Assembly (NCBI GenBank): GCA_963677225.1
Contig: OY781923.1
Span: forward strand, 682,001 to 746,000
Reading direction: 5' to 3'
DNA: 64,000 bases
DNA from: SABI01 sp028532915
GTDB lineage: Bacteria > Spirochaetota > Spirochaetia > Sphaerochaetales > Sphaerochaetaceae
A program made the position numbers and the translations under genes. The notes beneath the pieces are model-generated. The model was not told where the DNA came from, did not search any database, and saw only the letters and a program-made list of their open reading frames with translations. Positions 32,036-40,201 of this stretch are shown piece by piece; positions within the stretch are counted from its first letter, which is position 1, and each line of letters begins with the position of its first letter.

Positions 32036-32635
32036 CTACTCGAGATTCCATTTCTCTTTGAGCTGATCTTTCGCCCCGTCCAGTGTCTGCTGATACTGGT
32101 CTGCCAGCTGATTGTAGTTCTTCTGTATGAACTGAATGAATTCGGGATCCTGTTCCATCGAAGAATAGGTCGAACGGCCGTACTGACTCATCATCTGCTG
32201 CTTCTTCTGTTCGAACATCGGCTTGTACTGCGCGCGGGCACGTTCAAGCAGGGTCTCTTTCGCTTCCAGATACTTTTCCATGAAGGAGGCGATCTGACCG
32301 AGAAGCTCAACCGAATCTCCTTCTTCTCCGTCGATGACCGATGCGATACGCTGCATCCTCTCGATACGCTCTTTGAACTCATCGTTCTGAGGCAGAGCGA
32401 CATTCGCCAGAAGCGTCATTGAAAGTCCTTGAATGACGAACGGTCTGTCTTCTTCACAATGTTCCTTCACATTCGATTCGAGCTGTTCGAAGGTAGCTTC
32501 GATATCGCTCAGATATGTTCCGGCGATCCGCTTTCCCTTGTCGATGAGACCATCCTTTCTGATCTTATCGGAATCTGCCTCGATTCCTTCAGTCCTTTCC
32601 AATGCAATTTCCCATGCTGATTTTAATAAAGACAT
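32036..32635 (-). CDS. Helical cytoplasmic protein of unknown function (199 aa)
   Basis: This 199-residue acidic protein is predicted almost all helical, with heptad-like stretches (residues 45-60 and 120-150) and a Gln/Tyr-rich C-terminal third (YNQLADQYQQTL). It has no signal peptide, membrane span or known motif. It is monocistronic, with the malic enzyme terminator on one side and the alaX promoter region on the other. I do not recognise the family. Confidence 0.65.
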   Translation of the reverse strand: MSLLKSAWEIALERTEGIEADSDKIRKDGLIDKGKRIAGTYLSDIEATFEQLESNVKEHCEEDRPFVIQGLSMTLLANVALPQNDEFKERIERMQRIASVIDGEEGDSVELLGQIASFMEKYLEAKETLLERARAQYKPMFEQKKQQMMSQYGRSTYSSMEQDPEFIQFIQKNYNQLADQYQQTLDGAKDQLKEKWNLE

Positions 32636-32721
32636 CGTTTTCTCGCTCCTATTATGTGATTAAGATACCAACACAACCTCTCTGCGACAAGAGCAATATG
32701 GACGCTGAAGAAAAAAAACAG

Positions 32722-32727
32722 TAGTGT
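32722..32727 (+). promoter_or_regulatory. -10-like hexamer abutting alaX start (leaderless candidate)
   Basis: TAGTGT ends 6 nt before the ATG at 32734 and there is no Shine-Dalgarno. The -35 region is weak and A-rich, so this is the least certain of the leaderless group. Confidence 0.3.
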
Positions 32728-32733
32728 GTAGCT

Positions 32734-33960
32734 ATGATTGAAACAGAGAAATTGTACCTGAAAAAAGGCTATGAAAAAGAGATTGCGGTCACAATCGCAG
32801 ATATAGTCCCATATAAGAAGCAATACGGTATCATCCTCGACCAGACGATATTCTATCCCGAAGGAGGGGGACCACCCGGAGACCGGGGGACGATCGGCGA
32901 TGTAAAGATCCTCGACACGCGATACAACGAAAATAAAGAGATCCTCCACATCGTCAGCGATGCCGGATCGCTGACGAGAGGAGAAAGCTACATCCTTTCT
33001 CTTGATTGGGATCACAGGTATCATTATATGAGAGAACATACCTGCCAGCATCTGATCAGCGGAATACTCTATAACAGCTTCTCAATAGATACCGTCAGTG
33101 TTCATCTCGGAGAGGAGGTGCTCTCCATCGAGACCGGTGAAGATGAGATCCCTCTTTCTGTGATCTATGAGATCGAAGATGAAGTGAACAGGGCCATCCT
33201 TTCCGGTTCTTTGATATCTACAAAAGTCGTCTGTGAAAGTGAAGCTGCGCGGATGGATTTAAGACGTCCAGCGAAAGTAAGCGGTGACATACGGATCGTT
33301 ACTATAGAGGGATACGACGATATCGCCTGCGGAGGGATCCATCTTGATTCTATCGCCGAGATAGAAACGGTATTGTTTCATTCCAAAGAATACATAAGAA
33401 ATCATGTGCGACTATTTTTCGCGGTCGCAGACGATGCCCGAAAGATCATCCGTTCACGCGGGCGGATCATCGAAGATCTGAAAACTCAGCTCAGTACCCC
33501 TGAACAGAAGATAACTTCCCGTATCGACGAGATGAAATCACAGATCGCAAATCTTAAAAGGACTGTGCATGAGAGTGAGCAGTATGCAATAGAGTATATG
33601 CTTCAGTCGGCTATGAAAGAAAGAGGATATGAAGGAGTTCCTGTCGTAACATTGGATCTTTCCTCTTTTTCCGATGACGCATTGTCTTCTGCTGCTAATC
33701 TCGTGTTCACTGTCGACAATATCGCCATGGCAGCTGTGAAAGTGAAAGAAAATGGAAGAGCGAACTATCTAATCGCACTCAAAGGGATCGGTGACGAATC
33801 TGCCGTGTTTGCAAGCTTGAAAGAGCAGCTGCTGGACCTCTTCGGCGCTAAAGGCGGAGGTAAGGCTCCTGTGTACAGAGGATCTCTCTCATTGACAGGT
33901 GAATCACTGCAGAACTTCTTCGACCAGTTTGAAGCGGTCATCACAAAGAGAGTATTATGA
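32734..33960 (+). CDS. Alanyl-tRNA editing protein, long AlaX type with DHHA1 domain
   Basis: This 408-residue protein resembles the editing half of AlaRS. A short N-terminal beta-barrel (FYPEGGGPPGD) leads to the zinc editing site HTCQH (residues 101-105) and CGGIH (CxxxH). A coiled coil (about 245-285) and a DHHA1-like C-terminal domain ending AKGGGKAP follow. Such AlaX-L proteins hydrolyse mischarged Ser- or Gly-tRNA(Ala) in trans. Its stop overlaps the downstream membrane-protein gene (ATGA). Confidence 0.88.
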   Translation: MIETEKLYLKKGYEKEIAVTIADIVPYKKQYGIILDQTIFYPEGGGPPGDRGTIGDVKILDTRYNENKEILHIVSDAGSLTRGESYILSLDWDHRYHYMREHTCQHLISGILYNSFSIDTVSVHLGEEVLSIETGEDEIPLSVIYEIEDEVNRAILSGSLISTKVVCESEAARMDLRRPAKVSGDIRIVTIEGYDDIACGGIHLDSIAEIETVLFHSKEYIRNHVRLFFAVADDARKIIRSRGRIIEDLKTQLSTPEQKITSRIDEMKSQIANLKRTVHESEQYAIEYMLQSAMKERGYEGVPVVTLDLSSFSDDALSSAANLVFTVDNIAMAAVKVKENGRANYLIALKGIGDESAVFASLKEQLLDLFGAKGGGKAPVYRGSLSLTGESLQNFFDQFEAVITKRVL

Positions 33961-34574
33961 TCGCAAAAGGAAACAGAAAGAAATTAGTCTTCAAAAAATC
34001 ATATTTCACGGAAGAAGGAGAACTCGACTGGTCGGTGATCGTAAGGAGGACGGTGGTCTTTCTGTCGATATTCGTTGCCCTTTTTCTTACGGTCTTCGCC
34101 TTTCTGCGGCCTCAGATGGAAAGTATTGCCAGAACAGTGACTGTTGATCTCGGCTATCCGGGATTGTTCCTCTTCACTCTGTTTGTCGATATGTTCATCG
34201 TCCCTTTTTCGGTCGATGTCGTATTCCCGTTCGCTTTCGAATTCGATCCCGTCATTTTCCTGGCGGTGATCTCATTCGCCTCTGCGATCGCAGGGATCGG
34301 AGGATACTGGATCGGGCGGCTGCTCGGACATCTTTCGATCGTCAGGACGATAACCGGCGGGTTTTCAGAAGACGGAGAGAGGCTGATAAAAAAATACGGA
34401 ACGTGGGCTATTGTCATAGCAGGGCTCACTCCGATTCCGTTTTCGACAGTCTGCTGGATCAGCGGAATGGTACATGTCGACTTCTCGAAGGTGCCTCTTG
34501 CCTGTCTGTCCAGGATTCCGAGGATGATCCTCTATTATTATGCGCTGAAAGGTGGACTCAGATTACTTTTCTGA
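33957..34574 (+). CDS. VTT/DedA-like membrane protein
   Basis: This 205-residue protein has about four to five hydrophobic segments after a basic, cytosolic 27-residue N-terminus. The central GGYWIGRLLGH loop and a later GLTPIPFSTVCWISG segment, with its re-entrant Pro motif, are typical of the VTT (SNARE-associated/DedA/YqaA) family linked to lipid scrambling or flipping. It is translationally coupled to alaX (4-bp overlap). Its 3' end overlaps the convergent purB gene by 17 bp. Confidence 0.75.
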   Translation: MIAKGNRKKLVFKKSYFTEEGELDWSVIVRRTVVFLSIFVALFLTVFAFLRPQMESIARTVTVDLGYPGLFLFTLFVDMFIVPFSVDVVFPFAFEFDPVIFLAVISFASAIAGIGGYWIGRLLGHLSIVRTITGGFSEDGERLIKKYGTWAIVIAGLTPIPFSTVCWISGMVHVDFSKVPLACLSRIPRMILYYYALKGGLRLLF

Positions 34575-35958
34575 TCTCATCGGCAATCCGCTGTGCTCTC
34601 AGCGGGGCATCTCCCACATAGTCCGAGGCATCGAGCAGTGAAGCGATCTCGTCTTTATCAAGGTAGGCGAGAATCCTGTCGTCACCGCTGAGAAGTGAGA
34701 GCAGAGGGTTGCTTTGACCGCTTTGAACAGCAGGCCATGCCTTAAGTGAGTGTTCACGGATGACCTCATGCATCTTCTGTCTGTCAGCTCCTTTTCTTCC
34801 CAGTGCCATCAGTACTTTCTCTGTTGCGGCAAAAGGGCCGTAAAGAGCCAGATTCTTCTCTATTGCAGGATAATGGAAGTTCATATTCCTCACCAACCTG
34901 ACGGTGGTGTTGAGCACTTCATCACAGGTGAGAAAGAGCTGCGGAAGAACGATTCTTCTGTTAGCCGAATCATCCAGAGTTCTCTCCAGTATCATGTTCG
35001 CGCTGTTATGCCACAGTACATCCACCTGGGATGCGGCGAACCTGCACAGTGAATCGATCTTTTCGCTGTTGATCGGATTGCGCTTGAAGGGCATCGCCGA
35101 TGAACCGACCTGCCTGGCTCCGAACGGCTCGCTCCATTCTCCGACAGGAGGGCTCTGCATCAGTCTGAGATCGAGGGCGAATTTGTTCAAAGAAGCACAC
35201 AGACCCGACAGAATCGTTCCTATGCGGTAATCCTGTTTTCTCGGATATACCTGCGTGGCTCCCTCAAAGGCCTCTATGTTAAGCTGGTCCATGACTTCTT
35301 TTTCGAATTCGAACGAACTGAGACCTGTTCCTTCAAGCAGTGCCATATACGAAGCACTGGTTCCCACGGCTCCTTTAATCCCTTTCCCTCTGATCCTTGC
35401 GATCATCCGGTCCAGATCTTCCAGATCTGCGATGAGATCCTGAGCAGTCTGTGCAAGGCGGTAGCCTATTGTGGTCGGTTCGGCAGGCTGAATGTGGGTG
35501 AAAGCCATACAGGGACGATCTTTTTCCTCTTCGATCCTCTTTAAAAGAACTTCGAGCAGCTGAATAGTGAGCCTGCGGATCTCGATCAGAGCCTCTTTCT
35601 GTCTCATCACGTCCATGTTGTCCAGTACATCCATGCTCGTTGAACCAAGATGAATGATCGGACCTCCTGTCGGACACTTTTCGGCATAGGTTTTGATCTC
35701 TGCCATGAGATCATGGTGGATCTCTTTTTCAATCTCGCTTGCCCGGTCGATATCGATCTCATCCTTGTGAGCGATGAGATCCTCGACCTGCTCAGTCTTC
35801 ACAAGTCCCGCCTTCATCTGGACGCTGGCAATGGCTATCCAGATGGTGCGCAGCAGCGATCTCTTGTGAGTCTCGCTGTAGATACTTCTCATTCTCTCAC
35901 TGCCGTATCGCCATGTGAAAGGGGAGATGAACGTATTGTGATCGAAAGAGCTGCTCAT
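34558..35958 (-). CDS. purB: Adenylosuccinate lyase
   Basis: This is a 466-residue member of the fumarase/aspartase superfamily. It has the signature GSSAMPFKRNP near residue 290, the HLGSTSMDV segment near 105 and the THIQPAEPTT block. It performs two purine steps: SAICAR to AICAR and adenylosuccinate to AMP. It is the last gene of hpt, gpt-like, purA, purB, 12 bp after purA, with AAAGGAAA before the ATG. No terminator separates it from the overlapping convergent gene. Confidence 0.93.
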   Translation of the reverse strand: MSSSFDHNTFISPFTWRYGSERMRSIYSETHKRSLLRTIWIAIASVQMKAGLVKTEQVEDLIAHKDEIDIDRASEIEKEIHHDLMAEIKTYAEKCPTGGPIIHLGSTSMDVLDNMDVMRQKEALIEIRRLTIQLLEVLLKRIEEEKDRPCMAFTHIQPAEPTTIGYRLAQTAQDLIADLEDLDRMIARIRGKGIKGAVGTSASYMALLEGTGLSSFEFEKEVMDQLNIEAFEGATQVYPRKQDYRIGTILSGLCASLNKFALDLRLMQSPPVGEWSEPFGARQVGSSAMPFKRNPINSEKIDSLCRFAASQVDVLWHNSANMILERTLDDSANRRIVLPQLFLTCDEVLNTTVRLVRNMNFHYPAIEKNLALYGPFAATEKVLMALGRKGADRQKMHEVIREHSLKAWPAVQSGQSNPLLSLLSGDDRILAYLDKDEIASLLDASDYVGDAPLRAQRIADEIRKVI

Positions 35959-35970
35959 GTGACGTTTCCT

Positions 35971-37239
35971 TTACAGTATGATGATCTGGTCGCGTTCGGG
36001 TCCGACCGAGATGAATTTGATAGGGGCTCCGGTGAGTTCTCCCAGTCTTGTGATGTATGCCTGAGCTTTCGGGGGGAGTTCCTCCCATGTTCTGGCCTCG
36101 GCGGTATTGGTGAGCCAACCTTCCCATTCTTCATAGACAGGAACAGCTTTTTCCTGACCGGCGGTGTCGGGAAGATCGGTGATCAGTTCTCCGTCAAGCA
36201 TGTATCCGGTACAGATCTTGATTGTTTCGAACGAGTCGAGGATATCGAGTTTTGTCACAGCCAGAGAGGTGAAACCATTGACCCAGCAGCTGAATGAAGC
36301 TGCAACAGCATCAAACCAGCCGCACCGTCTCGGTCTGCCGGTGGTCGCACCGAATTCGGAACCGACAGTCCGCAGTCTTTCACCGTCGGCATCAAGAAGC
36401 TCTGTCGGAAACGGTCCCCCGCCGACGCTTGTGGAATAGACTTTCAAGACTCCGATGATCTCATTGATATGTTTCGGTGAGATGCCGGCGCCGTTGGTCG
36501 CTCCGCCTGCGGTTGGATTGCTGCTGGTCGTATAGGGATAGATTCCCCAGTCGAGGTCTCTCATGATTCCCAGCTGACCTTCGAGGACGATATCCTTATC
36601 GTTCTGGATGGCCTTTTTCACTACCGGAACTGTATCTATGATCTTTTTCCCGTAACGGTCCTTCCATTTTCTGCACAGAGCCATCAGGTCTTCGATATCG
36701 ACCAGAGGAAGACCATAATATTCAAGTTCTCTGTTCTTCTGAGGGAGCATCATCTCCAACCGTACCCTGAGGCGTTCTTCATCAAGGATGTCCGAGGCTC
36801 TGATGCCGACTCTGTTCGCCTTGTCGCTGTAGCAGGGACCGATACCCCTCTTTGTCGTACCGACGGCCCATCCGCTTTTCTTGCTTGCCTCTTCGGCTCC
36901 GTCGAGCAGACAGTGGAAAGGCATGATCAGGTGAGCTCTCCGGTCGATGAAGAGATTGTCTATCGAGACGCCTGAAGAGGCGACCGTATCAAGCTCTACG
37001 CTCATCGTGTCGAAGTTGACGACAGTGCCTGCTCCTACGATGCAGACGGTTTCCGGATTGAAAATACCGGAAGGGACTATATGCAGGGCGAACTTACCTT
37101 TGTCATTGATGACTGTATGGCCGGCATTGTCTCCGCCCTGAAAGCGGATGACAACATCGGCTTTCTGTGCCAGATAATCGACTACGCGCCCTTTACCTTC
37201 ATCACCCCATTGGGCTCCTACTATTGCAGTTACGCTCAT
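35971..37239 (-). CDS. purA: Adenylosuccinate synthetase
   Basis: This protein has 422 residues from the ATG at 37239, preceded by AAGGAG; an upstream frame start overlaps the previous gene. The GTP loop QWGDEGKGR at residues 9-17 and the GTTKRGIGPCYSDKANR block are diagnostic. It joins IMP and aspartate with GTP, the first step to AMP, and is followed by purB, which performs the next step. Confidence 0.95.
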   Translation of the reverse strand: MSVTAIVGAQWGDEGKGRVVDYLAQKADVVIRFQGGDNAGHTVINDKGKFALHIVPSGIFNPETVCIVGAGTVVNFDTMSVELDTVASSGVSIDNLFIDRRAHLIMPFHCLLDGAEEASKKSGWAVGTTKRGIGPCYSDKANRVGIRASDILDEERLRVRLEMMLPQKNRELEYYGLPLVDIEDLMALCRKWKDRYGKKIIDTVPVVKKAIQNDKDIVLEGQLGIMRDLDWGIYPYTTSSNPTAGGATNGAGISPKHINEIIGVLKVYSTSVGGGPFPTELLDADGERLRTVGSEFGATTGRPRRCGWFDAVAASFSCWVNGFTSLAVTKLDILDSFETIKICTGYMLDGELITDLPDTAGQEKAVPVYEEWEGWLTNTAEARTWEELPPKAQAYITRLGELTGAPIKFISVGPERDQIIIL

Positions 37240-37240
37240 G

Positions 37241-37792
37241 TTATTGCTCCTTGCTGCTTTGTGTACCACCACTCAGCATTAATTGTTCGTTTCTATCATG
37301 TGCATCAATATCGTCCGCATCCCATGGATATTTAATCCACAGATCTTCAATGTCCAATCCTGCGAAGTAACGGGTGATCTGAGGGGGGAAATCTGCATCT
37401 TTCTTCTTCTTCTTATTATGGAGCACCAATACAGCAATATCCTTCGGATTGTTCGACAACAGTTCTCTCACACAATAGCTCAGTGTCATTCTCGTATCAT
37501 CAACCTCATCGATAAGCAGCACCTTCTTTCCTTCAAGCTGTTTCTCGGTTTCATCGATCCACTGTATCTTCTGGGGATGAGTCATGTGTTTATGGTCCAA
37601 ATTATAATAGGAAATACCGACAGCCAGAATCGGCCGGTTGATGAATGTCTTCATGATTCTTGCAGGGATGAATCCTCCCGATCCGATCGCGACGATCACA
37701 TCGGGATCGAAACCTGATTCCATCAGACGATGAGCGAGTGATTTCACCAACTTGTGAATTGAAGAGTAACCTACGTAAAATTTGTTGTCCAT
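37241..37792 (-). CDS. Purine phosphoribosyltransferase, xanthine/guanine type (Gpt-like)
   Basis: This 183-residue type I PRTase has a PRPP-binding motif VLLIDEVDDTRMTL near residue 93 and an upstream GSGGFIPARI loop. The C-terminal KYPWD segment and the DEVDD variant resemble XGPRT-like and archaeal/eukaryotic-type enzymes, which differ from canonical Hpt. It would salvage xanthine, guanine or hypoxanthine. It lies between hpt and purA, with one base before the purA start. Confidence 0.82.
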   Translation of the reverse strand: MDNKFYVGYSSIHKLVKSLAHRLMESGFDPDVIVAIGSGGFIPARIMKTFINRPILAVGISYYNLDHKHMTHPQKIQWIDETEKQLEGKKVLLIDEVDDTRMTLSYCVRELLSNNPKDIAVLVLHNKKKKKDADFPPQITRYFAGLDIEDLWIKYPWDADDIDAHDRNEQLMLSGGTQSSKEQ

Positions 37793-37820
37793 GAACTAAT
37801 AATCCTTGTGTAACTGATAC

Positions 37821-38384
37821 TTATTTGATAACAGGAATCATCTCCGCTATATATGGAAGTGTCCTGTAACGCTCCGCGTAATCGAGACCGTAGCCTACCA
37901 CCCAGACATCGGGGATCTCGAACCCGATATAATCAAGAGTCACATCGACTTTTCTTCTGTCCGGTTTGTCCAGCAGCACAGCGGTCTTCAGCGATGCGAC
38001 GTTCCTGCTGGTGAAGTTCCTGCACAGATAATCGAGAGTATAGCCGCTGTCGAGAATATCTTCGATGATGAGCACATGCTTGCCGTCCAGATTCTCCCGG
38101 GTATCCATGATCATCCGGACATTACCTGTCGACTGGTCCGAGTTTCCGTAACTGGAAAGGCTGATGAAATCAACTTCATGAGAAATGTCGAGTTTGCGGC
38201 ACAGATCAGCCAGAAAGATGAAAGAACCTTTGAGGACTCCCACGATAATGAGCTTGTCGTTGATACCGGCATAATCGGTGTTGATCTTTATTGCCAGTTC
38301 ATTCACTCGGCGGGCGATCGTGTCTGCATCTATGAGAACACGCTTAAGATCTTTGGTGAGGGCAGGAATTGCAATCGATGACAT
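37821..38384 (-). CDS. hpt: Hypoxanthine-guanine phosphoribosyltransferase
   Basis: This protein has 187 residues from the ATG at 38384, which follows AAAGGAG; the longer frame runs into the promoter. The PRPP motif VLIIEDILDSGYTL (residues ~100-113), the VGVLKGSFIF loop and the C-terminal DVWVVGYGLDYAERYR are characteristic of Hpt. It converts hypoxanthine and guanine to IMP and GMP. It is the first gene of a four-gene purine salvage and AMP operon. Confidence 0.93.
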   Translation of the reverse strand: MSSIAIPALTKDLKRVLIDADTIARRVNELAIKINTDYAGINDKLIIVGVLKGSFIFLADLCRKLDISHEVDFISLSSYGNSDQSTGNVRMIMDTRENLDGKHVLIIEDILDSGYTLDYLCRNFTSRNVASLKTAVLLDKPDRRKVDVTLDYIGFEIPDVWVVGYGLDYAERYRTLPYIAEMIPVIK

Positions 38385-38423
38385 AGCATCTCCTTTAACG
38401 AAATGAGACCGTTGATAGCTACT

Positions 38424-38453
38424 TGGATACCAGAAAAAAGGGTTACCTGTCAA
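38424..38453 (-). promoter_or_regulatory. Promoter of the hpt-gpt-purA-purB operon
   Basis: On the minus strand TTGACA (38448-38453), an 18-bp spacer and TATCCA (38424-38429), with TG before the -10 box (CTGGTATCCA). It lies 40 bp before the hpt ATG. The intergenic stretch 38385-38716 also holds the divergent promoter described next; nothing else is seen. Confidence 0.6.
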
Positions 38454-38599
38454 GCAGAGGGAAAATAAAGGCATGCTTGGCGGGTGAAGTGTAAATGATT
38501 GTAATGAAGGTAAATAGACAGTCTTTCACAGGTGAAATCCGGGCAAAACAGAGATGGTAAAATATATAATGTTCCCGAATTCTCATTATTATGGTCATG

Positions 38600-38628
38600 T
38601 TGACTTTACATATCGGCAGCTATATAAT
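38600..38628 (+). promoter_or_regulatory. Sigma-70 promoter with -10 palindrome, flavin reductase-E1 operon
   Basis: TTGACT (38600-38605), a 17-bp spacer and a perfect TATAAT (38623-38628). An inverted repeat GCAGCT / AGCTGC (38616-38637) brackets the -10 box exactly and is a good operator candidate. The leader is about 80 nt. Confidence 0.7.
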
Positions 38629-38716
38629 TACAGCTGCGGTTAGTCATGACTTCCTTCCATGCCGTCTGTTGCGGTAAAGTCCTGGCATCTATTCTCAGAT
38701 GATTCGGAGGGAAGGC

Positions 38717-39220
38717 ATGTTTACGCAAATATCGGCAGCATCATTCGAAAGCAGGATTTTCTCATTGATCAAGAATCAATGGTTCTGTATCACGGCAACA
38801 GACAACGAACACATCAATCCTATGACAGCCGCATGGGGTTCTCTCGGTGTGATGTGGAACAGGCCTGTTTTCACAGTCGTTGTGAGAAATACCAGACACA
38901 CATTTTCCCTTCTTGAGAAATCAGATTCGTTCTCCTGCTCATTTTTCCCGAAGGAGTATCGTGATGTACTCACCTACTGCGGAAGGCATTCGGGCCGTGA
39001 TGTGGACAAGATCAAAGAGACCGGGTTGACCGTTCATCACTTCGACTCCTTTATCGGCTATGAAGAGGCCGATCTTGTATTCTGCTGCCGTAAGGCGAGC
39101 AGGACACTCCTTTCTCCCGATCAATTCATAGACGATACCATCATACATCATTACGAGCATGAAGATTATCATATTCAGTATATGGGTTATATAGAAAAGA
39201 TCTATCGTAAAGAAGTGTAG
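38717..39220 (+). CDS. Flavin-reductase-like FMN-binding split-barrel protein
   Basis: The protein has 167 residues from the ATG at 38717, 6 nt after GGAGG. The sequence matches the flavin reductase-like family: WFCITATDNEHINPMTAAWGS near the N-terminus (FMN phosphate-binding strand-turn), VVRNTRHT, and a DSFSCSFFP strand. Such proteins bind FMN and use NAD(P)H, or act as simple flavoproteins. It lies 9 bp before the E1 alpha gene and is probably co-transcribed, but the functional link is not known. Confidence 0.75.
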   Translation: MFTQISAASFESRIFSLIKNQWFCITATDNEHINPMTAAWGSLGVMWNRPVFTVVVRNTRHTFSLLEKSDSFSCSFFPKEYRDVLTYCGRHSGRDVDKIKETGLTVHHFDSFIGYEEADLVFCCRKASRTLLSPDQFIDDTIIHHYEHEDYHIQYMGYIEKIYRKEV

Positions 39221-39229
39221 GAGGATACC

Positions 39230-40201
39230 TTGGAAAGCACATCACCGGTAGCTATTCTTACCTTGATGATCCGGTCAAGGACATTCGAGCGAAAGATTGA
39301 GCAGTTGTTCAGAACTCATAAGATGCATGGCACGACCCATCTTGCGATAGGGCAGGAGGCTGTTCATGCCGGAGTCGCCCTCGGGATCGACAGCTCGGAC
39401 TGGATCGTGACGACCCACCGTTGTCACGGACACACACTTGCGAAAGGCTCTTCCGTTGAAGCCATGATAGGAGAGTTCTTCGGCGACAAAAGAGGATTGT
39501 CAAAAGGTCTCGGCGGTTCGATGCACCTGATCGATCTGAAGCATCACAATGCCGGATCATCGGCAGTAGTCGGCAGTTCGGTAGCCCTTGCAACCGGAAT
39601 GGCGCTTCAGCTTCAGCGTTCCGGTTCTGACAATCTTGTCGTCGCATTCTTCGGAGACGGGGCGAGCAACAGGGGAGTGGTTCATGAATCGATGAATATG
39701 GCCTCGATATGGTCTCTTCCCGTCCTCTTTCTCGCTGAACACAACGAGTACGGAATGAGCAGCAGCGCGAAGAAGATGGTCTCTGTCGATTCGATCGCCG
39801 ACAGAGGATCTTCCTACTCGATAAAGAGCGAAAGTATCGACGGAAACGATGTTGAGCTGGTCCTCTCGAAAGTCAGAGACGCAGCCCGTTACATCAGGGA
39901 AGAAAAGCGGCCTTTCCTTCTGGAGACGAGAACCTACCGTTTCAGCGGTCACTCAAAAAGCGACAAGCTGTTGTACAGAAGCCGGGAGGAAGAGGCCGAG
40001 TGGGCCAAAAAAGACCCCATCGGACGGTATTCTCAGATACTCGTCGACCGCGGAGAGATCACATATGATCAGATAGCCGAAATCGAACAGAGCGAATCCG
40101 AGAACATCGACACTATTGTCGCCTCATATCTTGAGGATCATCAGGAACTCACTCTCGAAGAGAGTATGGAGTATGTCTACCATGATGAGGTCAGTCTATG
40201 A
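39230..40201 (+). CDS. 2-oxoacid (pyruvate/acetoin-type) dehydrogenase E1 component, alpha subunit
   Basis: The protein has 323 residues, starting at a TTG codon 5 nt after AGGAGG. The thiamine-diphosphate motif GDGASNRG...N is present near residue 143, with HRCHGHTLAKG and the YRFSGHSKSDK phosphorylation-loop equivalent. Its length and layout match PDH/acetoin dehydrogenase E1 alpha. It decarboxylates a 2-oxoacid and passes the acyl group to a lipoyl E2. No lipoyl E2 or E3 gene is in this window; only a non-lipoyl E2-like protein lies at 57.3 kb. Confidence 0.9.
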   Translation: MESTSPVAILTLMIRSRTFERKIEQLFRTHKMHGTTHLAIGQEAVHAGVALGIDSSDWIVTTHRCHGHTLAKGSSVEAMIGEFFGDKRGLSKGLGGSMHLIDLKHHNAGSSAVVGSSVALATGMALQLQRSGSDNLVVAFFGDGASNRGVVHESMNMASIWSLPVLFLAEHNEYGMSSSAKKMVSVDSIADRGSSYSIKSESIDGNDVELVLSKVRDAARYIREEKRPFLLETRTYRFSGHSKSDKLLYRSREEEAEWAKKDPIGRYSQILVDRGEITYDQIAEIEQSESENIDTIVASYLEDHQELTLEESMEYVYHDEVSL

